From the NCBI GenBank assembly GCA_021151685.1, contig JAGKWS010000029.1:1-38346 (forward strand): a stretch of DNA of 38,346 bases, written 5' to 3'. Shown here piece after piece: positions 7,058 through 15,802 of this stretch (position 1 is the stretch's first letter; every line of letters starts with the position of its first letter). A program made the position numbers and the translations under genes. The stretch is from Chitinophagaceae bacterium (lineage in GTDB: Bacteria; Bacteroidota; Bacteroidia; Chitinophagales; Chitinophagaceae). The notes under the pieces were generated by a model. It was not told where the DNA came from. It saw nothing but the letters and a program-made list of their open reading frames with translations, and searched no databases.

Positions 7058-8569
7058 TTATGCTTTTTCCCTCGCAAAACTCCTGAAAGCAGCACCCAAA
7101 TGGGCAATAATATCGCTGGCACACATGGCCTCCATACTATGGACTGCGGCGGCCTTGTCGCCAGCCAAGCCGTGCAGGTACACGCCCATCTGTGCGGCTT
7201 GCCAAGGGGTATAGCCCTGTGCCAGTAGGGCTGTAATGATGCCGGTAAGCACATCGCCCGAGCCGCCCCTGGCCATACCGGCATTGCCTGTGGTATTGTA
7301 CCAACAGGCACCATCGGTATTGATGACGGCTGTATGGCGGTCTTTCAGCACTATAATAATGTTGTAGTGCATGGCTTGTATGCGGGCATTGTCTACCCGG
7401 TTCATGCTATCGCCGTGGTCGCCAAAGAGGCGGGCATATTCTTTGGGGTGTGGGGTAATGATACTGCCTGCGGGTATCTGTGTTTGTAAACCTCTTTCGG
7501 CAATGATGTTCAGCGCATCGGCATCAAGCACCAGCGGTATGGTGCATTGGGGCAGAAAGGCTTCCAATGCATAGGCAGTAGCTGCATGGGTGCCCATGCC
7601 GGGGCCAATACCTATGGCCGTTGCACGGCTGTGTGTAATGAGGTTGGTGATGTTGTTGACACCGCTGGTGAGGGCCATAGCCTCTGGCACTGCTGTCTGC
7701 AATATATTGTAACCACACTCTGGTATCAGTAGGTTGGTTAGCCCTGCACCGGTTCTTACGGCCGCACTTGCCGCCAGTACCATAGCCCCCATTTTGCCGT
7801 GGCTGCCCCCGCACAGCCATGCACTGCCATAACTGCCCTTATGGCTGAATGGCTGCCGCGGACGGTATATGCGCTCTATATCTTGTAGCTGGGTGATGTG
7901 GTAATTGGTGTGTGCATTGTCTATCCACTGCCTGTCGAGGCCTATATCGAGCAGATGCACTTCGCCGGTATATGGGCCGCCCTCGGGGTGCAGAAAGCTA
8001 CGTTTACGAAATTGGAACGAAAGGGTGTCATTGGCCTTCAGTATCACGTCTGTTGTACCGGGGGCTGCATCGGCCATCAGCCCGGTGGGCATATCGATGG
8101 CTATTTTGCGGTTGGGTAGTTGGTTGATGCGGGTAACAAACTCGCTGAGCCAACCACCTATGGGGCGACTAAGGCCTGTGCCCAGTATGGCATCAATAAC
8201 AATTATATGTTCGGGAATGTCTGTTATAAAAGTGCCTTCGGGTACTTCTGTTATCAGCTCTTTGCCGGCGGCCTGCATGCGTTGCAGGTTCAGCGAACAA
8301 TCGGCACTCATGCGCTGTCCGGTTTTGAGCAAGAAGGCTTTTATGCCATAGCCATTACGTTGCAGCATGCGCGCTATTACCAGACCATCGCCACCATTAT
8401 TGCCCATACCACACAACACTACAAACAGACTCTCGCGGGGCAGGTTATCGCGCAGCCACGATACACATTTGGCTGCGGCCCGTTCCATCAGCATGTCTGA
8501 CGTGATGCCGGTGGACGATATGGTATACTCATCGCACGCTCTTATTTGTGACGCTGTCAGTATCTTCAT
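7058..8569 (-). CDS. nnr: Bifunctional NAD(P)H-hydrate epimerase / ADP-dependent dehydratase
   Basis: The protein has 503 residues and repairs hydrated NADH/NADPH. The N-terminal YjeF/NAXE epimerase domain spans about residues 1-215 and includes CGMGNNGGDGLVIARML. The C-terminal ribokinase-like NAXD dehydratase domain spans about 225-500 and includes SHKGSYGSAWLCGGSHGKMG, GIGPGMG, ITPHPKEYARLFG and the active-site loop GGSGDVLTG. The frame stays open upstream to 8806, inside the peptidase gene, but MKILTASQIRACDEYT is the normal family start, so 8569 is chosen. It begins 8 nt after the stop of the upstream carboxypeptidase, so it may be co-transcribed with it. The stop codon abuts the 161-bp repeat. 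Confidence 0.93.
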   Translation of the reverse strand: MKILTASQIRACDEYTISSTGITSDMLMERAAAKCVSWLRDNLPRESLFVVLCGMGNNGGDGLVIARMLQRNGYGIKAFLLKTGQRMSADCSLNLQRMQAAGKELITEVPEGTFITDIPEHIIVIDAILGTGLSRPIGGWLSEFVTRINQLPNRKIAIDMPTGLMADAAPGTTDVILKANDTLSFQFRKRSFLHPEGGPYTGEVHLLDIGLDRQWIDNAHTNYHITQLQDIERIYRPRQPFSHKGSYGSAWLCGGSHGKMGAMVLAASAAVRTGAGLTNLLIPECGYNILQTAVPEAMALTSGVNNITNLITHSRATAIGIGPGMGTHAATAYALEAFLPQCTIPLVLDADALNIIAERGLQTQIPAGSIITPHPKEYARLFGDHGDSMNRVDNARIQAMHYNIIIVLKDRHTAVINTDGACWYNTTGNAGMARGGSGDVLTGIITALLAQGYTPWQAAQMGVYLHGLAGDKAAAVHSMEAMCASDIIAHLGAAFRSFAREKA

Positions 8570-8577
8570 AACGGTTG

Positions 8578-10953
8578 TCAATCGGTTTTTACAATCTTTT
8601 TCACGGGTAGGCGCACCCCATCGGTTTGTAAGTGCAGCAAGTATACGCCTGCGGGAATTGAAGCGGTATTGATAGTGCCACTGCTGCCTGTATGTATGTT
8701 CAGTACTTTCCGGCCGGTTATGTCTTGTAGCCATCCTGTAACCGGTGTGCCTTGTGGGGTGCCGTCTGTTTTTATATGCAAGTTGCCATTGGTAGGGTTG
8801 GGCCATACAGATAGTGTAGCATCGGTACTCATAACATTGGCTACATAACTTGGTGTGTCCTGTACCGACCGTATTTCTACATCATCTATCCACCAGCCTT
8901 CATAGTTGGCACCTGCATCGGCATTCATCTCGAAACGCAGGTATACTTTTTGGCCCAGAAAGCTGTTCAGGTTCATGTGTTCCATTACCCATTCGGGTTG
9001 CTGGGCATCGTATATGGGTTCATCGGGTAGCTGGTAGGTAGTACCACTGCGCGAGTAGGTGCCGCAGAGTGGTGTCCAGACACCTGTGCCCTCTGCCGAT
9101 GCATATACTGCTGCAAAGTCGAATTTAGACTCTATACCCCATTTCGAGTGAAACCGGAGCCATGCTTCGGTAGCATAGGTGAGGTCTACCGGTGTGTTGA
9201 GCGTAATAGAGGAAATGTAATCGTTGGGATATTTGCCACAGTCTGCACTTGATTTCAGGGATGTTGGCCCTGAAAAGAAAGCATCTGTACATACCGACCA
9301 GCCTATATTGGTCCAATCGGTTAATGTGGCAGTGGATGGGCGGGTAATGTTGTGTTTTTTGCCGTAGTAAAACGATACCGTATCGTACAGGCTGTACAAG
9401 CCATTATCGGTACGGTACACATACCGCAACAAAGCACCATTGGGGGTGGCGGCATCTATACTGTAGGAAAAAGAATCTGTTACTTGCTGTAACTGAGCAA
9501 GCCCGGTATAGGAATTGGGAGTGGTGGCTACCGTCAGGCGACTATCCAGAGAAGAAACAGATACGGTATAGGTACCGCCATCTTTTATGCCCAGTCGGCG
9601 CAACTGATAATGTAAATGGCCTGAGGGGGCAGTCAGTACCTTATCATCGGTTGGGGTAAGTCTGGCGGCGGTCAGCAGTAACGATGCGGTATTGATGTTG
9701 GTGGAAACATTCTTTTTACAATCGGGTATGATTTGCCAATATGGTGCATAGAAACCATCATCATCGTCGCCAATCTCTGGCGTAAAGGCAAATATTTTGT
9801 TTTTGGTAGCTGTTTCGCCATACATCCAGTCGTCTGATCCTCCGTTCGATACATAACTCAGCGTTTGGTCGCAGGTGCCGTAGCGGTAGTTGCTCTCTTT
9901 GGTAATATAGGAGCCAAAATTGATGAATGTGTTAGAGTCTGGCGTGAGTAGCGAGTATTCGTGCCCCCATGGATATATGAGTGCATTGTTGTAGGTATGA
10001 AAATTCAGGTTGAGCAAGAACTCGTGGTTTTCTGCAAACCATTTTATGGCCCGTGTTTCGGGTTCAGAGAATGCATTGGGGCCCCTGTATGTTTGCGCAG
10101 AAGTACTGGGGCTCGACCCGAAATCATCATACCCCCAAAATAGGCCGTAATTGCGATTCAGGTCCACACCTTCGGTGCCATCCAGATTGTTGCGTTTGTT
10201 TTTGCGCCACATACCCCCACCTGACGGGTCTGTAGCAATGTTTTGCAGGTAACCATCGGGGTTAAGGCAGGGTACAAAGTATAGTTCGGTATTGTCTACA
10301 ATGGCCTTTACGCGCGGGTCGGTGGCATAGTTTTCCAGCAGGTACCACATATAAAATATGGTGGCCGACATACTACCCGGTTCGCGGGCGTGGTGTACTG
10401 CCGTTGTCAGCATTTGGGGTTTCAGCGGGTCTTCTACATCGGGGTTGTTGGAAATGCGCAACCAGTAGATGGGGCGGCCCTCTATGGTGTGGAAAGTATC
10501 TATAGGTTGTTTGGCACTTACCAGACCGGGGTACAGTATTCGCATAGAGTCCAGCATCTGCAACATCTCGGTATAGGTAAAATAGCCGGCATAGGTACCC
10601 AAGCGGAAATGTGATGGTGTGGTAACTGCGGGTGGTGCCCAGCAACTGCTGGCGGTAGTTTTGGCTTGTGTATTATTTTGCTCGCGGTAGTGCTTTTGTA
10701 CATCTGCAATCAGGATGTCGGTATTGTAACCTGCACGTTTGGCTGCCGCCAATTCGCTGGCAGAAAAGTCGGAAATGAAGAATGTACCGGGTTTGTGTAC
10801 ACCATGGTCTGTAGCCAACCCCAATCTACTTAGTCCTGCTATAGTATGATTAGAATTCAGTAGGATACGCGCTCTGCTGTAGGTTTCGCGGGTTTGGGCG
10901 TTGCCCTTGCATACGGCACCGCATAGGGCAAGAAGGGTTATGAGATACTTCAT
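8578..10953 (-). CDS. Secreted zinc carboxypeptidase (M14) with T9SS sorting tail, copy A
   Basis: The protein has 791 residues. It has a signal peptide (1-19, ending GNAQ), a propeptide-like segment to about 110, then an M14 metallocarboxypeptidase domain (about 120-430). Predicted zinc ligands are H188 and E191 (HHAREPGS) and H319 (LNLNFHTYNN). GVDLNRNYG supplies the substrate-binding N/R pair and E393 (TPEIGD) the general base. A region with WWIDDVEIRS (about 560-700) resembles a MAM/jelly-roll module. The last 75 residues are a type A T9SS sorting domain (LSVWPNP...GRKVLNIHTG...PAGVYLLHL...KKIVKTD). The enzyme is therefore expected at the cell surface or outside the cell. A TACATTTA box lies 21 nt before the ATG. 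A paralogue of identical length lies upstream. Confidence 0.92.
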   Translation of the reverse strand: MKYLITLLALCGAVCKGNAQTRETYSRARILLNSNHTIAGLSRLGLATDHGVHKPGTFFISDFSASELAAAKRAGYNTDILIADVQKHYREQNNTQAKTTASSCWAPPAVTTPSHFRLGTYAGYFTYTEMLQMLDSMRILYPGLVSAKQPIDTFHTIEGRPIYWLRISNNPDVEDPLKPQMLTTAVHHAREPGSMSATIFYMWYLLENYATDPRVKAIVDNTELYFVPCLNPDGYLQNIATDPSGGGMWRKNKRNNLDGTEGVDLNRNYGLFWGYDDFGSSPSTSAQTYRGPNAFSEPETRAIKWFAENHEFLLNLNFHTYNNALIYPWGHEYSLLTPDSNTFINFGSYITKESNYRYGTCDQTLSYVSNGGSDDWMYGETATKNKIFAFTPEIGDDDDGFYAPYWQIIPDCKKNVSTNINTASLLLTAARLTPTDDKVLTAPSGHLHYQLRRLGIKDGGTYTVSVSSLDSRLTVATTPNSYTGLAQLQQVTDSFSYSIDAATPNGALLRYVYRTDNGLYSLYDTVSFYYGKKHNITRPSTATLTDWTNIGWSVCTDAFFSGPTSLKSSADCGKYPNDYISSITLNTPVDLTYATEAWLRFHSKWGIESKFDFAAVYASAEGTGVWTPLCGTYSRSGTTYQLPDEPIYDAQQPEWVMEHMNLNSFLGQKVYLRFEMNADAGANYEGWWIDDVEIRSVQDTPSYVANVMSTDATLSVWPNPTNGNLHIKTDGTPQGTPVTGWLQDITGRKVLNIHTGSSGTINTASIPAGVYLLHLQTDGVRLPVKKIVKTD

Positions 10954-10974
10954 GTGTATATTGGTGGATACACA

Positions 10975-10982
10975 TAAATGTA
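10975..10982 (-). promoter_or_regulatory. Possible -7 box TACATTTA for peptidase copy A
   Basis: TACATTTA on the minus strand matches TAnnTTTG except for the last base and lies exactly 21 nt before the ATG. The paralogue has TACCTTTA at the same 21-nt distance (13731-13738), so the spacing survived the duplication while the leader sequence did not. Confidence 0.35.
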
Positions 10983-11113
10983 CGAATAATACGGCACACG
11001 ATGGTGCGGTTACGATGTGCGATACAAATTAAATTATAGTTGACATACCCAATTTACGCACTATGATGCAACTCTTTTCATCAACACGTTTGAAATAATG
11101 TTGACAAATGTAA

Positions 11114-11274
11114 GAGCTGGTTTAAGATTCATTCAATGCCTTTCTTGTGGTTGTTTTTGGCTGCTACATCGTTACATTTTTCGCCATAGGAAGGACTATG
11201 GCTGCAACATGTGCCTCGTTTCGCTTAAAAACAACTTTCATCATAAACACAAGCAACAAACCTTAAACAGGCTC
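11114..11274. repeat. 161-bp long-inverted-repeat element, copy 2
   Basis: This copy has the same length and fold as the ones at 6897 and 13773, with no indels between them. By hand alignment it is about 92-95% identical to them. The ends are gagctggtttaag and cttaaacaggctc. It lies 59 nt after the stop of peptidase copy B and upstream of the copy A promoter region. It is the only recognisable content of the 380-bp gap 10954-11333 besides the -7-like box at 10975. Confidence 0.8.
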
Positions 11275-11333
11275 TAAATAGTAGATTATTGGCACGTTTA
11301 CACATTCAACTATTCCACGATACACAATCACTA

Positions 11334-13709
11334 TCAATCGGTTTTTACAATCTTTTTCACAGGCAGTCGCACGCCATCGGCCAGCAAGTGTAGCAAGTAT
11401 ACACCGGCAGGTATTTGGGAAATATTGATGGTGCCACCATTGCCTGTGTTTACCTCCATTATTGGCCTGCCGGTTATGTCTTGTAGCCATCCTGTAACCG
11501 GTGTACCTTGTTGGGTGCCACCTGTTATTATCTGCAAGTTGCCACTGGTGGGGTTGGGCCACACCGATAGAGAAACGTCTTTGCCTGTAACATCGGCTAC
11601 GTAATATGGTGTGTTTTGTATTGACCTTACTTCTATATCATCTAACGACCAACCTTGAAAACTGTTGGCACCATCTGCACGTAAACTAAAGGATAAGTAT
11701 ACTTTTTTACCAAGATATTTATTCAGGCTCATATGCTCCATTACCCATTCTGTTTGTTGCCCATCGTATATTGGCTCGTTAAGAATTTGGCGATGATTAC
11801 CCTTGCGCGAGTAGGTGCCACATAAAGGCCCTCCACCGAAACCATCAGACCCAGCAAAAACGAAACCGCAGTCAAACTTTGCCTCGATGCCCCATTTTGT
11901 GTAAAATCGGAGCCATGCTTCTGTAGAATGGGTAAGGTCGATTGGGTCTTTTAGTTTGATGTTGTAATCGAAGCTATTAAAATAGTTTCCGCAAGTGATG
12001 CTTGATTTCAGGGCCGAAGGTGGAGAATAGTAATCATCGGTGCATACTCTCCATCTATCATTGTCCCAGTCGGCAAACGAGGAGGTTGAGAATTGGAATA
12101 TGTTGTAGTTCTTTGCGTAAAAAAAGGTAACGGTATCGAACAAGCTATAAAATCCATTATCCGTACGATACACATAGCCAAGTGCTGTGCCATTAGGGGT
12201 AGCACCATCAACACTGTAAGAGAATGAATCGGTAACTTTTTGTTGTAGTGCAAGGCTTGAATATATCTTAGGTGTTGATTCAACTGTGAGTCGACTGTCG
12301 AGTGATGTTACAGTAACGGAATAGGTACCACCGTCTTTCATTCCTAATCGGCGTAACTGATAATGCAGGTGACCGCTCGGCGCAATCAAAATTTTGTCAT
12401 CGGCTGGAGTGAGTTTTGCGGCGGTTAGAAGCAGAGATGCAGTGTTGATATTCGTTGAAATATTTTTTTGGCAATCAGGCATTATTTGCCAGATAGGCGT
12501 GTAGAAGCCATAATTTTCATCACCAACTTCGGGTGACATGGCAAATATCTTGTTTTTAGTTGTTGTTTCGCCATACATCCAGTCATCAGCTCCACCGTTC
12601 GCTTTGTAGCCTAATGTTTGGTTGCATGTGCCATATTTGTAATCATTTGATTCAGTTATGTAAGCGGCCCAGTTACTGAATGTGGCAGAATCGGGCGTGA
12701 GCAACGAATTTTCGTGCCCCCAGGGGTATGTTAGTGAATTGTTGTAGGTATGAAAGTTGAGATTCAAAAGGAATCGATGATTTTCGGCAAACCACTTTAT
12801 TGCTTGTGTTTCGGGTTCCGAGAATGCACTGGGTCCCCGGTACATATTAGAAGAGGTAAGTGGGCTTGATCCTATATTCTCGTGCCCCCAAAATTTTCCG
12901 TAGTTTCTATTCAGATCCACCCCCATGGTACCATCCAGATTGTTGCGTTTATTCTTACGCCACATGCCACCGCCAGCAGGGCTCAATGCAATACTGTACA
13001 GGTAGCCATCCGGGTTGACACACGGAATAAAGTATAGCTCGGTATTATCAACAATAGCACGTACTTGCGGGTTGGTAGTATAGTTTTCCAGTAAGTACCA
13101 CATGTAATAAATAGTTGCCGACATACTGCCGGGCTCGTTGGCATGGTGCATTGCCGTTGTGAGCATTTGTGGTTTCAACGGATCCTCTATATTGGGGTTG
13201 TTGGATATTCTTACCCAGTAGAGCGGCCGTCCCTCTACTGTACGGAAGGTATCAATGGTTTGTTTGGCACTTATCAATCCTGGGTACAATATTCGCATCG
13301 AGTCCAGCATCTGCAACATCTCGGAATAGGTAAAATAGCCGACATATGAGCCAATTCTAAAATGTGAAGGTGGAGTAACCTCCTCCGGTGTTTCCCAGCA
13401 TCCATCTGCGGTAGTCCTTGTCAGTGTATTGTTTTGTTCACGATAGTGTTTTTGCACATCAGCGATCTCTATTTGTACTTCGTAGCCCGCATCCCGGGCT
13501 GCTTTGATTTCGCTTGCCGAAAAATCGGATGTAAAAAAACAACCAACTTTATGTAAACCATGATCTGTAGCTAAACCCAGCCCGGCAAGGCCACCAATTG
13601 TATGAGATGAATTGAGCAAAATTTTTGCCCGGCTATAAGTTTCACTTGTTTGGGCGTATGCAGTAAGCGTAGCGACAAATAGGGCTATTTGAATAACTAA
13701 ATATTTCAT
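11334..13709 (-). CDS. Secreted zinc carboxypeptidase (M14) with T9SS sorting tail, copy B
   Basis: The protein has 791 residues from MKYLVIQIAL, the same length and layout as copy A. It has a signal peptide ending TAYAQ, an M14 domain with zinc ligands H189/E192 (HHANEPGS) and H320, DLNRNYG, and general-base E394 (MSPEVGD). A jelly-roll-like region (WSLDDIEVRS) and a T9SS type A tail ending KKIVKTD follow. An in-frame start 12 codons upstream (13745) is rejected because 13709 gives a clean signal peptide and aligns with copy A. Both copies keep all catalytic residues, so both are probably active. Differences are spread through the whole length and are densest in the jelly-roll region, so substrate or partner choice may differ. 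Confidence 0.92.
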   Translation of the reverse strand: MKYLVIQIALFVATLTAYAQTSETYSRAKILLNSSHTIGGLAGLGLATDHGLHKVGCFFTSDFSASEIKAARDAGYEVQIEIADVQKHYREQNNTLTRTTADGCWETPEEVTPPSHFRIGSYVGYFTYSEMLQMLDSMRILYPGLISAKQTIDTFRTVEGRPLYWVRISNNPNIEDPLKPQMLTTAMHHANEPGSMSATIYYMWYLLENYTTNPQVRAIVDNTELYFIPCVNPDGYLYSIALSPAGGGMWRKNKRNNLDGTMGVDLNRNYGKFWGHENIGSSPLTSSNMYRGPSAFSEPETQAIKWFAENHRFLLNLNFHTYNNSLTYPWGHENSLLTPDSATFSNWAAYITESNDYKYGTCNQTLGYKANGGADDWMYGETTTKNKIFAMSPEVGDENYGFYTPIWQIMPDCQKNISTNINTASLLLTAAKLTPADDKILIAPSGHLHYQLRRLGMKDGGTYSVTVTSLDSRLTVESTPKIYSSLALQQKVTDSFSYSVDGATPNGTALGYVYRTDNGFYSLFDTVTFFYAKNYNIFQFSTSSFADWDNDRWRVCTDDYYSPPSALKSSITCGNYFNSFDYNIKLKDPIDLTHSTEAWLRFYTKWGIEAKFDCGFVFAGSDGFGGGPLCGTYSRKGNHRQILNEPIYDGQQTEWVMEHMSLNKYLGKKVYLSFSLRADGANSFQGWSLDDIEVRSIQNTPYYVADVTGKDVSLSVWPNPTSGNLQIITGGTQQGTPVTGWLQDITGRPIMEVNTGNGGTINISQIPAGVYLLHLLADGVRLPVKKIVKTD

Positions 13710-13730
13710 AAGGTAATTTAAAGGAATAAA

Positions 13731-13738
13731 TAAAGGTA
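13731..13738 (-). promoter_or_regulatory. Possible -7 box TACCTTTA for peptidase copy B
   Basis: The box differs from TAnnTTTG at the last base and lies 21 nt before the ATG, the same distance as in copy A. Confidence 0.35.
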
Positions 13739-13772
13739 CGAACAAAGTAGCATAAAAAAACCACTTTATTGA

Positions 13773-13933
13773 GAGCTGGTTTAAGTTTTATTCATTGCCT
13801 TTCTTATGGTTGTTTTTGGCTGCTACTTCGTTACATTTTTCGCCATAGGAAGGACTATGGCTGCAACATGCGCCTCGTTTCGCTTAAAAACAACTTTCAT
13901 AATAAACACAAGCAATAAACCTTAAACAGGCTC
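13773..13933. repeat. 161-bp long-inverted-repeat element, copy 3
   Basis: This is the third full copy, with ends gagctggtttaag and cttaaacaggctc and a central stem CCATAG/CTATGG. It lies 40 nt after the stop of the minus-strand Sfp-type gene. All three copies thus sit 3' of a minus-strand gene in the same orientation. Confidence 0.8.
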
Positions 13934-13957
13934 TAAATCTTAAACAGGTGCTGAGTC
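13934..13957. repeat. Extra partial right end of the 161-bp element
   Basis: Directly after copy 3 the string cttaaacaggtgct repeats the right-end sequence cttaaacaggctc with one inserted base. It may be a remnant of another insertion or a slippage product. Confidence 0.45.
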
Positions 13958-13973
13958 TGACAATATAGTCTGG

Positions 13974-14570
13974 CTAATCTACCCATGAAATTGCATGGGG
14001 CACAGGCTCGTAGCTACATACTGCCGCTATATAGCCGGGCGTTGGGTAATGATGTTGCAGATACAGGTCTTTGTTGCGTATGCCATTTTGCCACAGCCAC
14101 CACCTACCTTCCGAAAATTGCATGGAAATGCTGTGGTGTAAACCAGACAGGCCTACACTCGTCATTTTCAGGTAACTTTCTTTCAGTGTCCACAATTGAA
14201 AGAATTGCAGTTGTTGTTCTGCGGCTGGTAATGCCATCAATTGGTAGTACTCGGTGGTAGAAAGATATTGGCGGTAGTCGGTAAGGTTTATGTTGCGAAT
14301 CTGCTCTATGTCTGCACCCATTTCCATTTTTCCGGCAGCACATATTACCAGTACGCCGCTGTACGACACACTGAAATGAAAGTTGGGGTAATCAATCAGG
14401 TAGGGTTTTCCATGAGCCGATGTTGTTGTAGCGGCATCAGCCGGTGTAATGCCTTCTATCATCAGCAACGCTTGTAGCAGACGTTCCTTCTTTGTGCGCC
14501 GTGCCATATGCAGGTCTACACCTTTTAAGATGGGGGTCGTTTCCTGTATCTTACTTATCATTACAGTCAT
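13974..14570 (-). CDS. 4'-phosphopantetheinyl transferase (Sfp-type)
   Basis: The protein has 198 residues. It transfers phosphopantetheine from CoA to a carrier-protein serine. The Mg-binding motif GADIEQI (D87, E89) and the WTLKESYLK motif (W127, K130, E131, K135) are intact, as is HGKPYL near 53-58. One oddity is that the usual N-x-S-H-S segment reads FSVSYS, so the normally conserved histidine that contacts CoA is a tyrosine. The N-terminal start is uncertain by a few codons (Met1 or Met4). No carrier protein or synthase is nearby. The gene is divergent from the DoxX-like operon, with 77 bp between them. Confidence 0.85.
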   Translation of the reverse strand: MTVMISKIQETTPILKGVDLHMARRTKKERLLQALLMIEGITPADAATTTSAHGKPYLIDYPNFHFSVSYSGVLVICAAGKMEMGADIEQIRNINLTDYRQYLSTTEYYQLMALPAAEQQLQFFQLWTLKESYLKMTSVGLSGLHHSISMQFSEGRWWLWQNGIRNKDLYLQHHYPTPGYIAAVCSYEPVPHAISWVD

Positions 14571-14635
14571 TACTCGCAGTGTTGCCCTGTGGCCTACTTT
14601 TGGGGTAGCAGTACAAATATGACACTATTACCGGA

Positions 14636-14643
14636 TATATTTA
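14636..14643 (+). promoter_or_regulatory. Possible -7 box TATATTTA before DoxX-like gene
   Basis: TATATTTA-CAAT-ATG has one mismatch to TAnnTTTG, four nucleotides before the start codon. It fits the short-leader pattern seen at other genes here. Confidence 0.3.
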
Positions 14644-14647
14644 CAAT

Positions 14648-15040
14648 ATGCATAAATTTCTGAATACCGGCATTGCATTGGTGTGGCTTGTAAATGGCCT
14701 GTATTGCAAAATACTGAATGGGGTGCCTCGGCACCGGCAAATAGTGGCCCGTATATTGGGTGGTGGGCATGCAGCGTTACTGACCCGGGCTATTGGCATT
14801 AGTGAAGTATTGATGGTAATATGGATTGCCACCCGTTTTGCAGGCCGTAGGTGTGCTATTGTTCAGATAAGTGTAGTAATGGTGATGAATATTATAGAGG
14901 CCACATTGGCACCAGATTTGCTTTTGTGGGGATATGGCAATATTTTTTTTGCCATTGTGTTTGCAGGATTGGTAATGTATAACGAAAGGCTGTGGCAAAG
15001 GGCGCAAACTATTGTAAGTACGCAACAAAAGCCTTTGTAG
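14648..15040 (+). CDS. DoxX-like small integral membrane protein
   Basis: The protein has 130 residues with four predicted hydrophobic segments (about 5-22, 43-62, 68-88, 95-112). It resembles the DoxX-like family of Bacteroidota by length, helix layout and the GISEVLMVIWI and NIIEATLAPDLLLWGY stretches. The biochemical role of these proteins is not settled. It is the first gene of a four-gene run in which intergenic gaps are 3 nt or negative, so it is co-transcribed with the DUF2071, methyltransferase-like and small membrane protein genes. The family assignment is moderately confident. Confidence 0.72.
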   Translation: MHKFLNTGIALVWLVNGLYCKILNGVPRHRQIVARILGGGHAALLTRAIGISEVLMVIWIATRFAGRRCAIVQISVVMVMNIIEATLAPDLLLWGYGNIFFAIVFAGLVMYNERLWQRAQTIVSTQQKPL

Positions 15041-15043
15041 AAG

Positions 15044-15802
15044 ATGTTGTCGGGGCTAAAAAATCATCCGTTTGGCGTAGAGGCGCATTTCGATCATTCT
15101 ATTGTGTTGTCGTGGGCTACCAGACCAGCGGCACTACGATTGTTGTTGCCGCCATGTTTGGAGCCAGATGTGTATGATGGCAAGTGGGGATTTGTTGCAG
15201 CGGCATTCGTTAAGACCAGGTCTCTGCGCCCTGTAGGGTTTCCCAAGAATATGGGTAACGATTTTTATTTGGCTGGTTACAGAATCTTTGTTCGGTATCG
15301 TACTGCTAATGGCAAACGATTGAGAGGACTTTACATTTTAGGCTCAGAAACCAACAGCAGGCAAATGCAGTGGTTGGGGAGCCTATTTACCCACTATCGG
15401 TATCAATTGTCTGATATAGGCTGCTTACAAAACGGCACTCATTTTCGTGTACAGGCTACAACTGGTATAGATGTGTCTGTAACCAAGGCAGAAAACAATA
15501 TTGCGCTACCTGCAGGTTCGCCATTTGCTACATGGAAGGAAGCACGCCGGTTTGCCGGCCCTTTGCCTTTTACATTTTCATGGTATGAACGTCGGAAAAA
15601 AGTATTGATTGTGCAGGGATTGCGGGAAAACTGGGAACCCATACCTTTAGAGATACACAGTAGCCGGGTAGATTTTATCAGCCATCTGGGTTTGCCGGAG
15701 CTGCAATTGGCCAATGGCTTTATTGTGGAAAATATACCGTACCAATGGGCAAAAGGCAGAACAGAAATATGGCAAGAAAACGAGGGCAATTTGCTGGTGT
15801 GA
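15044..15802 (+). CDS. DUF2071 (YqjF-like) protein
   Basis: The protein has 252 residues with no signal peptide. It resembles the DUF2071/YqjF family, which shares a fold with acetoacetate decarboxylase. Recognisable segments are the N-terminal LKNHPFGVEAHFDHSIVLSW and LPPCLEPD, a central GYRIFVRYRTANGKRLRGLY, and a C-terminal HSSRVDFISHL. No catalytic residues can be assigned with confidence and the enzyme activity, if any, is unknown. It starts 3 nt after the DoxX-like stop and overlaps the next gene by 34-58 nt, depending on that gene's start. Confidence 0.75.
   Translation: MLSGLKNHPFGVEAHFDHSIVLSWATRPAALRLLLPPCLEPDVYDGKWGFVAAAFVKTRSLRPVGFPKNMGNDFYLAGYRIFVRYRTANGKRLRGLYILGSETNSRQMQWLGSLFTHYRYQLSDIGCLQNGTHFRVQATTGIDVSVTKAENNIALPAGSPFATWKEARRFAGPLPFTFSWYERRKKVLIVQGLRENWEPIPLEIHSSRVDFISHLGLPELQLANGFIVENIPYQWAKGRTEIWQENEGNLLV

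Noticed and set aside
8570..8806. N-terminal extension of the NAD(P)H-hydrate repair enzyme
   Set aside because: The extra 79 residues lie inside the carboxypeptidase tail in another frame. The family start is MKILTASQ.
11263..11562. Antisense and shadow frames inside the M14 genes
   Set aside because: These are same-strand or opposite-strand frames of the peptidase coding sequence, and both peptidase copies produce the same kind of shadow.
6897..13933. Reading the 161-bp repeats as CRISPR repeats or tRNA genes
   Set aside because: The copies are kilobases apart with genes between them. They lack short regular spacing, and no cloverleaf or T-loop signature is present.
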